Source: an uncultured Methylocystaceae bacterium (GTDB taxonomy: Bacteria > Pseudomonadota > Alphaproteobacteria > Rhizobiales > Beijerinckiaceae). Taken from it: a DNA stretch of 64,000 nt. The translations under genes and the position numbers were made by a program. The stretch spans positions 1-64,000 of the forward strand of contig CAIQCB010000035.1 of NCBI GenBank assembly GCA_903870245.1, read 5' to 3'. The notes below the pieces were generated by a model. The model saw nothing but the letters and a program-made list of their open reading frames with translations, made no database searches and was not told where the DNA came from. Below are positions 51,101 to 59,861 of this stretch, one piece after another (positions within the stretch are counted from its first letter, which is position 1; each line of letters opens with the position of its first letter).

Positions 51101-51576
51101 ATCAACTCGGATTGCGCCATATCGTCGAGCACGCGGAAACCCGCAGGCACATTCGCCTCGAAGGGAAAGAGATGCAGTAGTTTCTCGCAAAAGGCGTGGA
51201 TAGTCTGGATTTTCAGTCCGCCGGGCGTCTCCACGGCGCGAGCGAACAATCGTCTGGCAAAGTCGCGCGTCGCACGATCCGGCGACGGCGCGCCCGTCTG
51301 CTCGATCCTTTTGGCGAGATCGTCGTCCTCAAGCATGACCCATTCGGCGAGATGATCGAAAATCCGTTTCGACATGTTCGCCGCCGCCGCTCTGGTATAG
51401 GTGAGGCAGAGGATTTGCGACGGCGGCGCGCCGGAGAGCAACAAGCGCAAAACGCGTTGCGCGAGCACATAGGTTTTACCTGAACCGGCATGCGCCGAGA
51501 CCCAGACCGAGCGCTCCGGATCGGCTGCGTCGCGCTGTTTTTTCAGCGTTAGCGCGGGGATCGGATAGGCGCTCAT
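48124..51576 (-). CDS. addA: Double-strand break repair helicase AddA
   Basis: A UvrD-like helicase/nuclease of 1150 residues. Walker A is in SAHAGSGKTYVLAQRVLRLLL near residue 35; the middle shows ILLDEAQDTSAAQWDIL (motif II) and LYVALTRAEERLYIAGFHG (motif VI); the C-terminal nuclease domain has RIVDFKTGRSYD. With AddB it processes DNA ends for RecA loading. The ATG 51576 overlaps the addB stop (ATGA). The gene ends convergently, inside the last codons of the AI-2E transporter. Confidence 0.95.
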   Translation of the reverse strand: MSAYPIPALTLKKQRDAADPERSVWVSAHAGSGKTYVLAQRVLRLLLSGAPPSQILCLTYTRAAAANMSKRIFDHLAEWVMLEDDDLAKRIEQTGAPSPDRATRDFARRLFARAVETPGGLKIQTIHAFCEKLLHLFPFEANVPAGFRVLDDMAQSELMELSRRIVIEQAMREGGDLHAALQEIAREISTHSFDDLCKALLDHREALKDCDDPDDHASRLRDELGLSDGETPASVEFEMIMGGEPPEAWPELERLLRKGSTNDNKLADHLSKAILRAPNRDCLEFYLETFFTQKGAPRGIGERPMLTSGLIDAHPDLLFRMEAERDRLAPLIEKRKAAAVVQRTLALVRLGHAILDAYTCAKRRRNLLDYDDLITQARGLLHRSSPSWVLYKLDAQIDHILLDEAQDTSAAQWDILTAITDEFASGAGARAPLRSFFAVGDEKQSIFSFQGAAPEKFLEMRRDFERRFVAAGRGFAHISLHQSFRSAKGILEAVDQVFAHAGNGAGLGLSVSEAMIHESIKTHLPSLVEIWPLIGKEKNPDTEDWRLPVDTVGRDDPSERMAQKIAGKIADFLKPGSGDYVMDQQGARVIRAGDILVLVRRRGPFFEAIIRALKARGVPVAGADRLDVAKHIAVNDLVAIGRAAVLPQDDLTLATVLKTPLIGFDDDDLIALAPGRRGALYDALTTATEVRYRKVAATIARWREDATTTPPFEFYSKLLGPGGGRRRLVARLGVEANDALDEFLRLALNFERETSPSLTAFLAMVESLDLSIKRDMEAAGDAVRVMTVHAAKGLEAKIVFLPDTCGAPTGRHDPKLFRTGDRQSGPLAWTRGKEHDPSALTLARDAHRKAELAEYQRLLYVALTRAEERLYIAGFHGEREPPADSWYLSVRDALAQTAVERPDPLEPGGVILRLGDIPTRDDLTPPISTEIDESPPAFATTPAPIERPPRPPLRPSSALAGADGLTSRDTSTMSQREAERVRLGVLTHALLQYLPGTAPAQRRAAAESFLKFRAREMDDSRRADIVDAVLKVIAHPELAPLFGESALGEVDVAATLANGLAVAGRIDRFVETADDVRIVDFKTGRSYDKPAPEQLRQLALYRAAVAPMYPGKKLRCFLIFTRTAAIVEADAVDLDAALAQARKDYLSFSA

Positions 51577-54500
51577 ACATCCTCTCCGCCGCCACGCGAC
51601 CATTCGGCGACGCGCGCCAGATGATCGTAATCGCTGCTCTGGGTTTTCAAAAACATATAGGGTCGCGAGAGATAGGGCGTCTCGGGATCACGAAACTGCG
51701 ACAGGAGCTTTAGCGTCTCCTCCCGATGCGTCGCGACGACATCGGCGAAATCTTTTTTGTCGATCTTGTTGAGCCAGTGCGTTTCGCCGCCATCCTTGAG
51801 ACTGACATAGGCGGCGCTGGCGACCCTGTGCGCGCCAATCTCGGCAAAGGCGCCCGCCTCAATCATCGCCGCCTCCAGCGTGAGCTGAGGTTTCCAGCCG
51901 ACCCTGACCTGGGGATCCGTGGGACGCTTGCCGGTCTTGTAATCGATGACATAGGCGTCGCCCGCGCTATCGATCTCGATCCGATCGGCTTCGGCGGTGA
52001 GCGTGAATTCGCTGCCGTCCCGGAGACGCAGTCGCCATGCGCCGTGGGACTCGATAAAGATTTGCGAGGCAATCGCACGCCGCTCTTTTTCGAATTTTAT
52101 CACATGATCAAGACCGGCCTCGATGCGTGGCCAGACGAAAGTTTCAAAATCGGGGTCAATAAAGAAATCAGCCAACGCCACGCGGGCGAGATCGACCAGT
52201 TCCTCCCGCGCCGTCGGCGGCACAGGCCCGATAGGATAGCGTCGCACGAAAGTTTCGATGACCTTGTGAGTCGCCGTTCCCTGCTCGCGCGCGCCCGGCG
52301 GCGCGCCAAGAGGCGGCAACAATCTCAGACCCAAAATATGCTCAGCGTAAATTGCATAAGGATCGCGTCGCAAGGTTTCGATCCGCGTTACGCTCAGGCG
52401 CGTGGGCCGCAGAGCCAACGGCGGACGTGGCGCCGGACGGGTGAGAGGCTGCGTTTCATGCGAATGATCGAGCGCCGCCGCAAGCGTTGCCATGCGCTCG
52501 CCGCGCGTCTTGCTGGCGTCGTAGGAGACGCCCGCCAGCGCCTCCAGACGGGTAAGAAAACGCGAGGCGACGGTCGGCGATCCGTCACGCTTGAGCGCGC
52601 GGGCCAGCACCACCTTCGGCGCGCCCAGAGCCATGACGAAATCATGGGCGCTCTGGCCGATACGACGCTCTGGCGGGGTCAGACCAAGTTGCTGGCGCAT
52701 CGAGCGGTTGAGAAAGGCGCCGGACTCCGTCTGCGGCGGCCAGACGCCCTCATCGAGACCAGCGAGCAGAATGAGATCGGCCTCGATCAGGCGGGACTCC
52801 AGAGGCCCAAGAATTTTTAGCCGCGGATGGGCGCGTCTTGGTCCCCGCAAGATCGTCTCCTGAGCGATACGGTCGAACAACGCCGCATAGCCCCCCGCGT
52901 CGAAATCCTCCGGCGCCTGCGCGCGCGTCAGGCGTTCGAGCAGATCAAACAACTCTTGCGCGCCATGATCCTGATCTTCAACGCCGCCGGCGCAGATTGC
53001 GTCAATCGCCGTTCGATGCGCCGCAGCCCATGCGCCGAGACGTCGCTCATTACGTAATTTCACAAAGGGCGCAAAAATAACTTCCAGCGTTGCAAGACAG
53101 CTTTCGATCTCGAGCCATTGGGCCTCATCGATTGCGCGCGCAGCTGGATAGGCGTGCTTCATTTGCGCCGCCGCGCGCGCCTTGGCGACGCTCTCCCGCC
53201 ACCCGCCGGCCCCGGCGCCAGGACGACGCAGCACGCCAATCTCGATTGATGGAGCGAGGGCGACGATCTTATCGCGCACGCTACCCAGACAGGTTAGAGG
53301 ATGCGCCAGCAACGCCGATATATTGACGGCGTTCAACCCTTCATCGACAATGATTGTTACAAGTCGCGCCAGCGCGCCCGCGCGGGTCGTTGTCAGCGCG
53401 ACGCCGCCGGAATCGTCGATGTCGATGTCAAAACGGCGCAATTCCGCAGCGACTCTCCGCGCGATTACGCGGTCTGGCGTCACCAGAGCCGCCGTGCGTC
53501 CGGGCGTTTCCAGCGCTTCGCGCATGAACAGCGCCAAAGACAATGACTCAATGCGCTCGTCAGGCGCCTCCAGCACCGTGACATTTTCGAGCGCAGACTC
53601 GATACGCCCGGCAGCCTCGTGACGATATCGACGCCAGTCCGCCGTGACCGCAGCCGGAGCCATAGCGGCGGAAATCAGCTTGCGTCGGGCGGCGCCTTCT
53701 TCGGTCAATCGGCCGATCTCGCGCACATCCTCACGCGCCAGCTTCATTAAAGACAGCAGCTTTTTGAGTATTGTTTGCGGATGACTATAGGCGGGCTCTT
53801 GCGCGTGATCGCCGACGTGAGCCCATTCTGCTTCGCTCATCTCCCTGTCGAGACCCGGCAGAATGACGGCGCCCCTGTCGTAACAGGCGATAGCCGCTAA
53901 CAATCGGGCCGTGGTCGGCTGGGCGCCCGTCGAGCCCAGGGCGATCACTGGATCGACGGCGTTGGCGAGCGCAGCGATTTGCGCCTCAACAAGCCATTGG
54001 CGGCGCTGCACAGCATCGATCAGACCAAGCTCATTCAATACTTCAGGCCATTGACGCAGCGCTATATCCAGAAACCGCGTCGTGATCGACCAGTATCGAT
54101 CAAAAGAGTCGTCGACGATCTTGCTGATATCCCCGGGGGAGATATTCTCGATGCGAAATTCGTCAATCAGAGCGGCAAGTTCGGCAGCGAGCGCATAGGC
54201 TCCCGCTGGAGAGGCGGCGACAAGAAACGGCTCGTTCTTGTCGAACTCCGGTTCACCCTCCGGCCCCATCGATACGATCGCGTGACCAATCGATTTCGCC
54301 CAGGTCATAACCAGCTCTGCGAGCAGCAAACGCCGCTCAAGTTCATCGATTGCAGGCGGGCCATGCGGATCAAAGTTCGCTTCTACGGAAAAGAACGCCG
54401 CGTTTTCGCTCTCCTCCAGTCCGCCAAGAGGAAGAATACGCGGCAGGAATGTCGCGCCGACGTCAAAGGCCTGCGCGAATTCGGCGGCCAGGGCCCGACC

Positions 54501-54671
54501 GGCGCGCTGCGTCGGCACATAAATTGTGGCACGCGCCAGCACGAGCGGAGAGCTGTTTCGGGACACGCCCGCGACGATATCGCCAGCGAGAAAAGACTCC
54601 ACGAAAGTCGCGAGAAATGGCGCGCCAGGCGGAATTGTGCAGACGTTCGGTTGGCGCATTCGTCGCTTCAT
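51573..54671 (-). CDS. addB: Double-strand break repair protein AddB
   Basis: A 1032-residue AddB protein of the alphaproteobacterial type. A degenerate helicase part is followed by a C-terminal nuclease with EIDSAGDAYVIDYKTGKRPTD (about residue 910). The N-terminal region has IYVPTQRAGRALAAEFAQAF. It overlaps murU upstream by ATGA and addA downstream by ATGA, so the proteins are made together. Confidence 0.93.
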   Translation of the reverse strand: MKRRMRQPNVCTIPPGAPFLATFVESFLAGDIVAGVSRNSSPLVLARATIYVPTQRAGRALAAEFAQAFDVGATFLPRILPLGGLEESENAAFFSVEANFDPHGPPAIDELERRLLLAELVMTWAKSIGHAIVSMGPEGEPEFDKNEPFLVAASPAGAYALAAELAALIDEFRIENISPGDISKIVDDSFDRYWSITTRFLDIALRQWPEVLNELGLIDAVQRRQWLVEAQIAALANAVDPVIALGSTGAQPTTARLLAAIACYDRGAVILPGLDREMSEAEWAHVGDHAQEPAYSHPQTILKKLLSLMKLAREDVREIGRLTEEGAARRKLISAAMAPAAVTADWRRYRHEAAGRIESALENVTVLEAPDERIESLSLALFMREALETPGRTAALVTPDRVIARRVAAELRRFDIDIDDSGGVALTTTRAGALARLVTIIVDEGLNAVNISALLAHPLTCLGSVRDKIVALAPSIEIGVLRRPGAGAGGWRESVAKARAAAQMKHAYPAARAIDEAQWLEIESCLATLEVIFAPFVKLRNERRLGAWAAAHRTAIDAICAGGVEDQDHGAQELFDLLERLTRAQAPEDFDAGGYAALFDRIAQETILRGPRRAHPRLKILGPLESRLIEADLILLAGLDEGVWPPQTESGAFLNRSMRQQLGLTPPERRIGQSAHDFVMALGAPKVVLARALKRDGSPTVASRFLTRLEALAGVSYDASKTRGERMATLAAALDHSHETQPLTRPAPRPPLALRPTRLSVTRIETLRRDPYAIYAEHILGLRLLPPLGAPPGAREQGTATHKVIETFVRRYPIGPVPPTAREELVDLARVALADFFIDPDFETFVWPRIEAGLDHVIKFEKERRAIASQIFIESHGAWRLRLRDGSEFTLTAEADRIEIDSAGDAYVIDYKTGKRPTDPQVRVGWKPQLTLEAAMIEAGAFAEIGAHRVASAAYVSLKDGGETHWLNKIDKKDFADVVATHREETLKLLSQFRDPETPYLSRPYMFLKTQSSDYDHLARVAEWSRGGGEDV

Positions 54672-55402
54672 CCCCGACGCGCCGCGATCGCCCTTTCCGC
54701 CGCGTCAATCGCGTCAATGGCGCCAACATGCAACCAGAGCCCCTCCGAGACAACACCAAAAAGACGCCCCTGCTCAGCCGCCGCGAAAAAGATCGGCGCA
54801 AGTTTGAACGCCTCCTGCGTCTCCTGCGCAAACAACTGTGGCTTGAGCAATCCGACGCCGGCGTATACGAAGGGTTTGGGGCCAGCGCGCCGGATGATCC
54901 GGCCCTGCGGCGTCAAATCGAAATCGCCTTCCCAGTCCACACCGATGCTGCCATGCGTCGGGGCCAGCAACAGTGCGGCGTCCATTTTTTCAGGGTCCCA
55001 CGCCTGCGCCAGACTCAGGAGATTAGCGCGGGGCGCATCAAACCAGAAAGCATCGGTGTTCCAGACAAAAAACGGCGCTTCGCCAATCCGGGGCAAGACT
55101 TTCCGAATGCCGCCGCCCTGATCGAGCAGCTGGGCGCGTTCGTCGGATATAACGATTTTGGGCTCAACTCGCCCGACAAGATGCGCTTCAATCTGGTCGG
55201 CGAGATGATGAACATTGACAATCGCCGTCTCGACGCCAGCTGCGGCGCAATCGTCGAGCGCGTAATCAATCAGGCATTGGCCTGCGACACGCACGAGAGG
55301 CTTGGGCGTCTCCAGGGTCAAGGGCCGCATGCGTGTGCCCAATCCCGCCGCGAAGACCATGGCGACGCGCGGTACGCTGAATTCAGACGAGCTGTCAGAC
55401 AT
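54668..55402 (-). CDS. murU: MurU-type nucleotidyltransferase
   Basis: A 244-residue sugar-1-phosphate nucleotidyltransferase. It has the signature MVFAAGLGTRMRPLTLETPKPLV at the N-terminus (shown as its start AAGLGTRMRPLT) and the FFVWNTDAFWFD metal site. In the MurNAc recycling pathway MurU makes UDP-MurNAc from MurNAc-1-P made by AmgK. Its place next to the AmgK-containing fusion gene supports this role, but other uridylyltransferase roles are possible. The start overlaps the end of the fusion gene by 8 bp. Confidence 0.85.
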   Translation of the reverse strand: MSDSSSEFSVPRVAMVFAAGLGTRMRPLTLETPKPLVRVAGQCLIDYALDDCAAAGVETAIVNVHHLADQIEAHLVGRVEPKIVISDERAQLLDQGGGIRKVLPRIGEAPFFVWNTDAFWFDAPRANLLSLAQAWDPEKMDAALLLAPTHGSIGVDWEGDFDLTPQGRIIRRAGPKPFVYAGVGLLKPQLFAQETQEAFKLAPIFFAAAEQGRLFGVVSEGLWLHVGAIDAIDAAERAIAARRG

Positions 55403-56933
55403 GGTCGAATAAGGTCGGAAGATTGGCCTGAGACCAGGCTTTGATTTCGGCGAGAGCGGGATGCTGAAGGCTCTTGCGCAAATATCCCTCGACGCGCGGC
55501 AGATGACGCAAGTAACCAGGTTTGCCGTCTCGTTGGTTCAGACGAGCGAAAATGCCAACGATCTTGGTCGCGCGTTGGGCTGCAAGGATCGAGTAGGCGC
55601 GCGCGAAACCCGGCATGTCGAAAGAGGGATCGGCGGCGCGCCGACGCTGCGCATAATGCGCCATCAGTTTCAGTTCCAGATCGTCCGGCACCGTGACTCG
55701 CGCATCCTGCCCGAGAGAGGCAAGATCGTAGGCGGGATGCCCCAAAACGCAATCCTGAAAATCGATAATGCCAACGCGCCCCAGCCCTCGGCGTTCGGGG
55801 AGCCAGATAAGGTTGGGAGAATGGTAGTCGCGCAGCGTCCATGTTTGCGGTCCGCCAACGACTTCGACCAGCGCCTGACGCCAGAGTTTGACGAACGTGG
55901 CGCGAGCTCCGGAAGCGACAACAGCTCTGGTGTGTGGAACATACCATTCAAGCAACAACTCGATCTCGATTAACAGCGCATCAAGATCGTAGGGCGGGAT
56001 CACATAAGCGCCGGCGTCATCGACCGGCAAGGCGTCCGGAAGGCGCTGCGCATGCAAACTGGCGAGAACTGCGGCGGCTTCGAGATAGCGCTCCGGCATT
56101 GGACCATGATCGTCGACTATGCCCTCCCGTCCAAGATCCTCGACAATCAGCAGACCGGCGTCGAGATCTTTTCCATACAGGCGCGGCGCGGAAAAGCCGT
56201 GCGCCCGCAAACCATCTGCAAGGGCGACAAAGGGACGGATATTTTCGGCAAGATGCGCAATGGCGCTGTAGGATTTGCCATAGCGGATTGGCGGACCGTC
56301 CGGACGTTGTGGCGAGATCATCAAAATCGCGCGCGAACCATCCGGATTTTCGAGCGTTTCATAGGCGCGACTGGAGGCGTCTCCCTGAAGGAAGGCGCGT
56401 TTGGCGTCGCTCCAGCCGCTTTTGCGCAACAAATCGCGCAAGGCCCGGAACGGCGCCAGTCTCTGGGCGAAAAATCCATGACCGACAATCGTGATGATCC
56501 GCGCCTGTGGCCTTTCAGACTCGGCGAAATCAAGATGAACCTCAAGTCGGTCGGCTGGCAAAGCCGTCGGCGCGCGCTCGGCCCATTCGACAAGCGCCAA
56601 AGCGTCATCGACGGCCTCGTCCCAACCAAGCCCCGCCAGTTCCTCGGCGCCGCCCAAGCGATAAAAATCGGCGTGAACCAGACGCAGATTTCCTTTTTCG
56701 TACACCTGCATCAGCGTGAAAGTCGGACTGGGCGCCTCGATCTGCGGATCGTTCAGGAGATCACGGATCATTGCGCGCGCAAATGTGGTTTTTCCGGCGC
56801 CAAGATCGCCTGAAAGCGTCACCATGTCGCCACGGCGAAGCAGTGCGACCACCTCATGAGCAAGCGTGGCGGTTTCCTCTTCGCTGGACGCATAAACGCG
56901 CCAGACTGAATTCTCCGGATCGTCCTGCGTCAT
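55395..56933 (-). CDS. Fused TsaE (t6A ATPase) / AmgK (MurNAc/GlcNAc kinase-like) protein
   Basis: A 512-residue protein with two parts. Residues about 1-150 match TsaE: Walker A GDLGAGKTTFARAMIR, then PSPTFTLMQVYE and HADFYRLGGAEE. TsaE is the ATPase needed to make t6A37 on tRNA. From about residue 165 onwards is an aminoglycoside-phosphotransferase-like kinase with WTLRDYHSPNLIW (catalytic loop) and the metal motif IIDFQD, as in AmgK, the anomeric kinase of MurNAc recycling. The fusion is, as I recall, a known alphaproteobacterial arrangement. Overlaps divL-like gene by ATGA. Confidence 0.88.
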   Translation of the reverse strand: MTQDDPENSVWRVYASSEEETATLAHEVVALLRRGDMVTLSGDLGAGKTTFARAMIRDLLNDPQIEAPSPTFTLMQVYEKGNLRLVHADFYRLGGAEELAGLGWDEAVDDALALVEWAERAPTALPADRLEVHLDFAESERPQARIITIVGHGFFAQRLAPFRALRDLLRKSGWSDAKRAFLQGDASSRAYETLENPDGSRAILMISPQRPDGPPIRYGKSYSAIAHLAENIRPFVALADGLRAHGFSAPRLYGKDLDAGLLIVEDLGREGIVDDHGPMPERYLEAAAVLASLHAQRLPDALPVDDAGAYVIPPYDLDALLIEIELLLEWYVPHTRAVVASGARATFVKLWRQALVEVVGGPQTWTLRDYHSPNLIWLPERRGLGRVGIIDFQDCVLGHPAYDLASLGQDARVTVPDDLELKLMAHYAQRRRAADPSFDMPGFARAYSILAAQRATKIVGIFARLNQRDGKPGYLRHLPRVEGYLRKSLQHPALAEIKAWSQANLPTLFDHV

Positions 56934-59557
56934 CGGGCGCCTCCCTGATTAATGAGCAGGAGTCGTCCCTCCTGGGCCCCGGCGGGAAAGACGCAGGTGA
57001 CGGTGGTGCCTTCGCCGAGAGCCGAGTCGACGAAAATCTTGCCGCCATGCAATTCTACAAGAGCGCGTACGATCGAGAGCCCAAGACCGACGCCACGATG
57101 ACTCGACCCGGCTGTGTAGGACTCAAACCGATCGAAAATGCGCTCCAGCACCTCTGGCGCCATGCCCCGCCCACAATCCGTAACCTTGAAGACGATCTCG
57201 CTGCCGCGTCGCAGGGCGGCAAGAGTCACGGTTTGGCCAGGACTCGAGAAACCAATGGCGTTGGAGAGTAGATTGAAAAGAATCTGACGAACGCGCTTGG
57301 CGTCTCCCTGGAAGGATCCGACGTCATCCATCGCAATAATCTGGACGACGATATTGTTCTCGTCGAGACGATCCTGCACGCCCTCAATCGCCGACAGCAT
57401 GGTCGTCTCGACATCGACCTCAGACATTTCCAGCGCCATCGCATTTTCGTCGATGGAAGCAAGATCGAGAATATCATCGATGATCGCCAGAAGCGCCGCT
57501 GACGACTTACTGACATATCCCAAATATTCGAGTTGCTTGGCGTTAAGGCTGCCGGTCGATTCCTCGTTGAGCAGATGCACGAAGCCATTTATATTGTTGA
57601 GTGGCGATCGCAGCTCGTAGCTGACATGGTGGATAAAATCGTTACGCAGCTTCTCGGCCGCCAACAGTGCCTTGTTGCGCTCCAGCAAGGCGCGCTCGGC
57701 GTTCACATCCGCCGTCACATCGACAAAGGTCAGCAAAGCGGCGCCGTCGAGCAGCGACTGAGCGGTACAATCCAGAACGAGCCCGTCGTTGCGCGACATA
57801 CGCCGGGTGAAGCCTTCGCGCATATCGTTGAAACTGGTGACAAAATCCTGCAACGACCGCCACACCTCATCGTCATCCAGCAAAGAACGACATTGAGCGA
57901 CCAGATTCTCGAAACGAGGCCGTTCAGCAAGTCGATCCGCCTCAAGCCGCCACAAATCGATGAAAGCGGGATTACAGAAGCTCAGCCTCCCATCCGGACC
58001 AAACACGGCAACGCCCTCGCGTAGCGTCTCCAATGTTTCGCTCTGGGTGCGATTGAGGGCGTTGAAACGCGTTTCAAGATCATAGGCTCTGGTGGTGTCG
58101 TCGTAGAGATAGGTGACGCCGCCCTGCGTGTTGGGATGCGCCACCACATCCAGAATGCGCCCGTCGGGCAAATGCCAAACATGCCGCGCGGGCTCCGTGG
58201 CGCAATAGACCTCGAACAAATTTTCCTTCCAGGCTTTATAATCGCTTTCTGCGGGCACGCGCTGGTCGGCGCGCAAGCGATCGATAATTTCTCCGTCCGT
58301 CGGCTCCTGCTCGAGAAAGCCTTGATCGATTTGCCAAAGCTTGGCGTAGGCGTCGTTATAATAAACGAGCCGCTTGCTGCGATCGAAAATGGCCACGGCG
58401 GTGGGCAACTGATCAAGCGTGCGCTTGTGCGATTGCATCTGCCGCTCGAGATCGGCCCGCACGGTCGTGACTTCATGACGATCAATCGCCATAGCGGCTG
58501 TCATCTGCGGCGTGGTCGTCTGCGTTACGTCGAGAAGGTGTCTCTGTCCCGCGACCGTAGCGGTGACGCTCTCCCGCCAGAGCGCGCCTCGCGCCCGCGC
58601 CCGCGCCGCGGCGTTGCGATCCTGTGAATCAAGTAATTCGGCTCCACTGCCGACGACCTCCTCGGGCGTTTTCCCTTCGACGGCCGCAACATAGGCCGCA
58701 TTGACAAAAGTCAGGGCGCCCTCGGCGTTGCGAATCCAGACCGGCGCCGGCCCCGCATCCAGCAAGGCGCGCACGCCGGCAAGTTCGCTCTCAATCGCCG
58801 TATAACGCTGGCGCAGCTCAATGAGTTGAAGACGATCTTGCGATACTTCACGCAAACGCAAGACAGCGTTAAAGCCGACAACACACCCTTCGGCCTCAAA
58901 ATAACGATCGCGCGCCAGGCCCGTCAGTTGCAGGCGAAAGGCCTCGCCCTTGCGACGCAGCCTGTCGAGCGCGCCCGACAAAGACGCCGCATCCTCTGTC
59001 GCCAGCCATGAGTCGAAGGCAAGGACGCGTCCGGCAGGCAGATTGTCGGGCAAGCGCAAAGAAGACATGTCAATATTGGCCACGCTATCCGGCCCGGACC
59101 ACGACACCAGAATTTGTTTTTCGCTGGCGAGAAATGTCCTCGCGCGCTCAAGGCCCGCGTTAGCAGCGTCGAGATCGGCTGTGAGCGCGGAGGCGCGGCG
59201 GCGCCAATCCTTGCGCTCGCTCAGATAGGTCAACGCAACAACCACCGCAAAGATCGACAAGCCGCTACTGAAAGCGAAATTAGCCAAACTCGCGTCATAG
59301 CTCGACGCCGCAGCGAGGTTCACCGCCTGCGCCGACGCCTGCCCCGACGACAGGCAAGCCGTCGTCAGCGTGACCGCCTGCAGCTGAACCCGAGGCCGCC
59401 AGCGGAGAGACCTTTTATATCCGCGTATATTGATCAAGAGACGCCGCATCAGCACTTTCGCCCGCCAAACCGCGCCCTTAAAGCGTAATAACGGCTTGAT
59501 AAAACTGCCGTCACGGCCTCGCGAATGAGAAAAATATGGTTCAATACCCGTCTCCAC
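56930..59557 (-). CDS. divL: DivL-like PAS-containing sensor protein with tyrosine in place of the phospho-histidine
   Basis: Up to 875 residues (GTG 59557; ATG 59449 would give 839). An N-terminal membrane segment (FAFSSGLSIFAVVVALTYL) precedes several PAS-like regions (e.g. LDAGPAPVWIRNAEGALTF; FDRSKRLVYYND; GVAVFGPDGRLSF). The dimerisation helix reads HHVSYELRSPLNNI, with Tyr (codon at 57617-57619) where kinases have His. The HATPase domain has LLSNAIGFSSP, TDCGRGM and GVGLGLSIV. Caulobacter DivL, with the same Tyr, controls CckA and polarity. Assignment to DivL is strong by this motif. Confidence 0.85.
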   Translation of the reverse strand: METGIEPYFSHSRGRDGSFIKPLLRFKGAVWRAKVLMRRLLINIRGYKRSLRWRPRVQLQAVTLTTACLSSGQASAQAVNLAAASSYDASLANFAFSSGLSIFAVVVALTYLSERKDWRRRASALTADLDAANAGLERARTFLASEKQILVSWSGPDSVANIDMSSLRLPDNLPAGRVLAFDSWLATEDAASLSGALDRLRRKGEAFRLQLTGLARDRYFEAEGCVVGFNAVLRLREVSQDRLQLIELRQRYTAIESELAGVRALLDAGPAPVWIRNAEGALTFVNAAYVAAVEGKTPEEVVGSGAELLDSQDRNAAARARARGALWRESVTATVAGQRHLLDVTQTTTPQMTAAMAIDRHEVTTVRADLERQMQSHKRTLDQLPTAVAIFDRSKRLVYYNDAYAKLWQIDQGFLEQEPTDGEIIDRLRADQRVPAESDYKAWKENLFEVYCATEPARHVWHLPDGRILDVVAHPNTQGGVTYLYDDTTRAYDLETRFNALNRTQSETLETLREGVAVFGPDGRLSFCNPAFIDLWRLEADRLAERPRFENLVAQCRSLLDDDEVWRSLQDFVTSFNDMREGFTRRMSRNDGLVLDCTAQSLLDGAALLTFVDVTADVNAERALLERNKALLAAEKLRNDFIHHVSYELRSPLNNINGFVHLLNEESTGSLNAKQLEYLGYVSKSSAALLAIIDDILDLASIDENAMALEMSEVDVETTMLSAIEGVQDRLDENNIVVQIIAMDDVGSFQGDAKRVRQILFNLLSNAIGFSSPGQTVTLAALRRGSEIVFKVTDCGRGMAPEVLERIFDRFESYTAGSSHRGVGLGLSIVRALVELHGGKIFVDSALGEGTTVTCVFPAGAQEGRLLLINQGGAR

Positions 59558-59762
59558 GGTCGAATGGTGCGATGCTCATTACGACAACGCCGAGAGAGCG
59601 GCCCACACGGCGAAGAACAATCGCCGCGTTAAAATGAACGCATGACGGAAAGACGCACCGGACCGGAAAGGTCCGGGTGCATGACCACCGGGCGCACGCT
59701 CCGAATCACTGCAATCTAGAACGAGAAAAGCGAAAAGAGAATCGCCAGAGATTCAATCTCTT

Positions 59763-59801
59763 AAAAAAAAATCGCCCCCGTCCTGGCGGACAAGGGGCGA
59801 T
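59763..59801 (-). terminator. Intrinsic terminator of ahcY
   Basis: On the minus strand: ATCGCCCC, a loop, GGGGGCGAT, then a run of nine T. It lies about 60 bases after the ahcY stop. Confidence 0.93.
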
Positions 59802-59820
59802 GCTTTGCGCGGTAGCTGCG

Positions 59821-59844
59821 CGAGACTCATTCAGTTGAGTCTCG
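59821..59844 (-). other. Perfect hairpin after the ahcY stop
   Basis: A 9-bp inverted repeat, CGAGACTCA/TGAGTCTCG, loop 6, begins 18 bases after the ahcY stop codon and before the terminator. It has no T-run; it may protect the 3' end of the message. Confidence 0.55.
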
Positions 59845-59861
59845 CCGAGTCCCGGCCACTA

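Larger units (their letters stand above)
59558..59861. other. 304-bp gap between ahcY and the divL-like gene
   Basis: No gene. It holds the ahcY hairpin and terminator listed separately, and a third hairpin at 59655-59680 (GCACCGGACC/GGTCCGGGTGC with a bulge) on the divL side, in the likely 5' leader of the divL operon. No promoter is clear enough to report. Confidence 0.6.
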
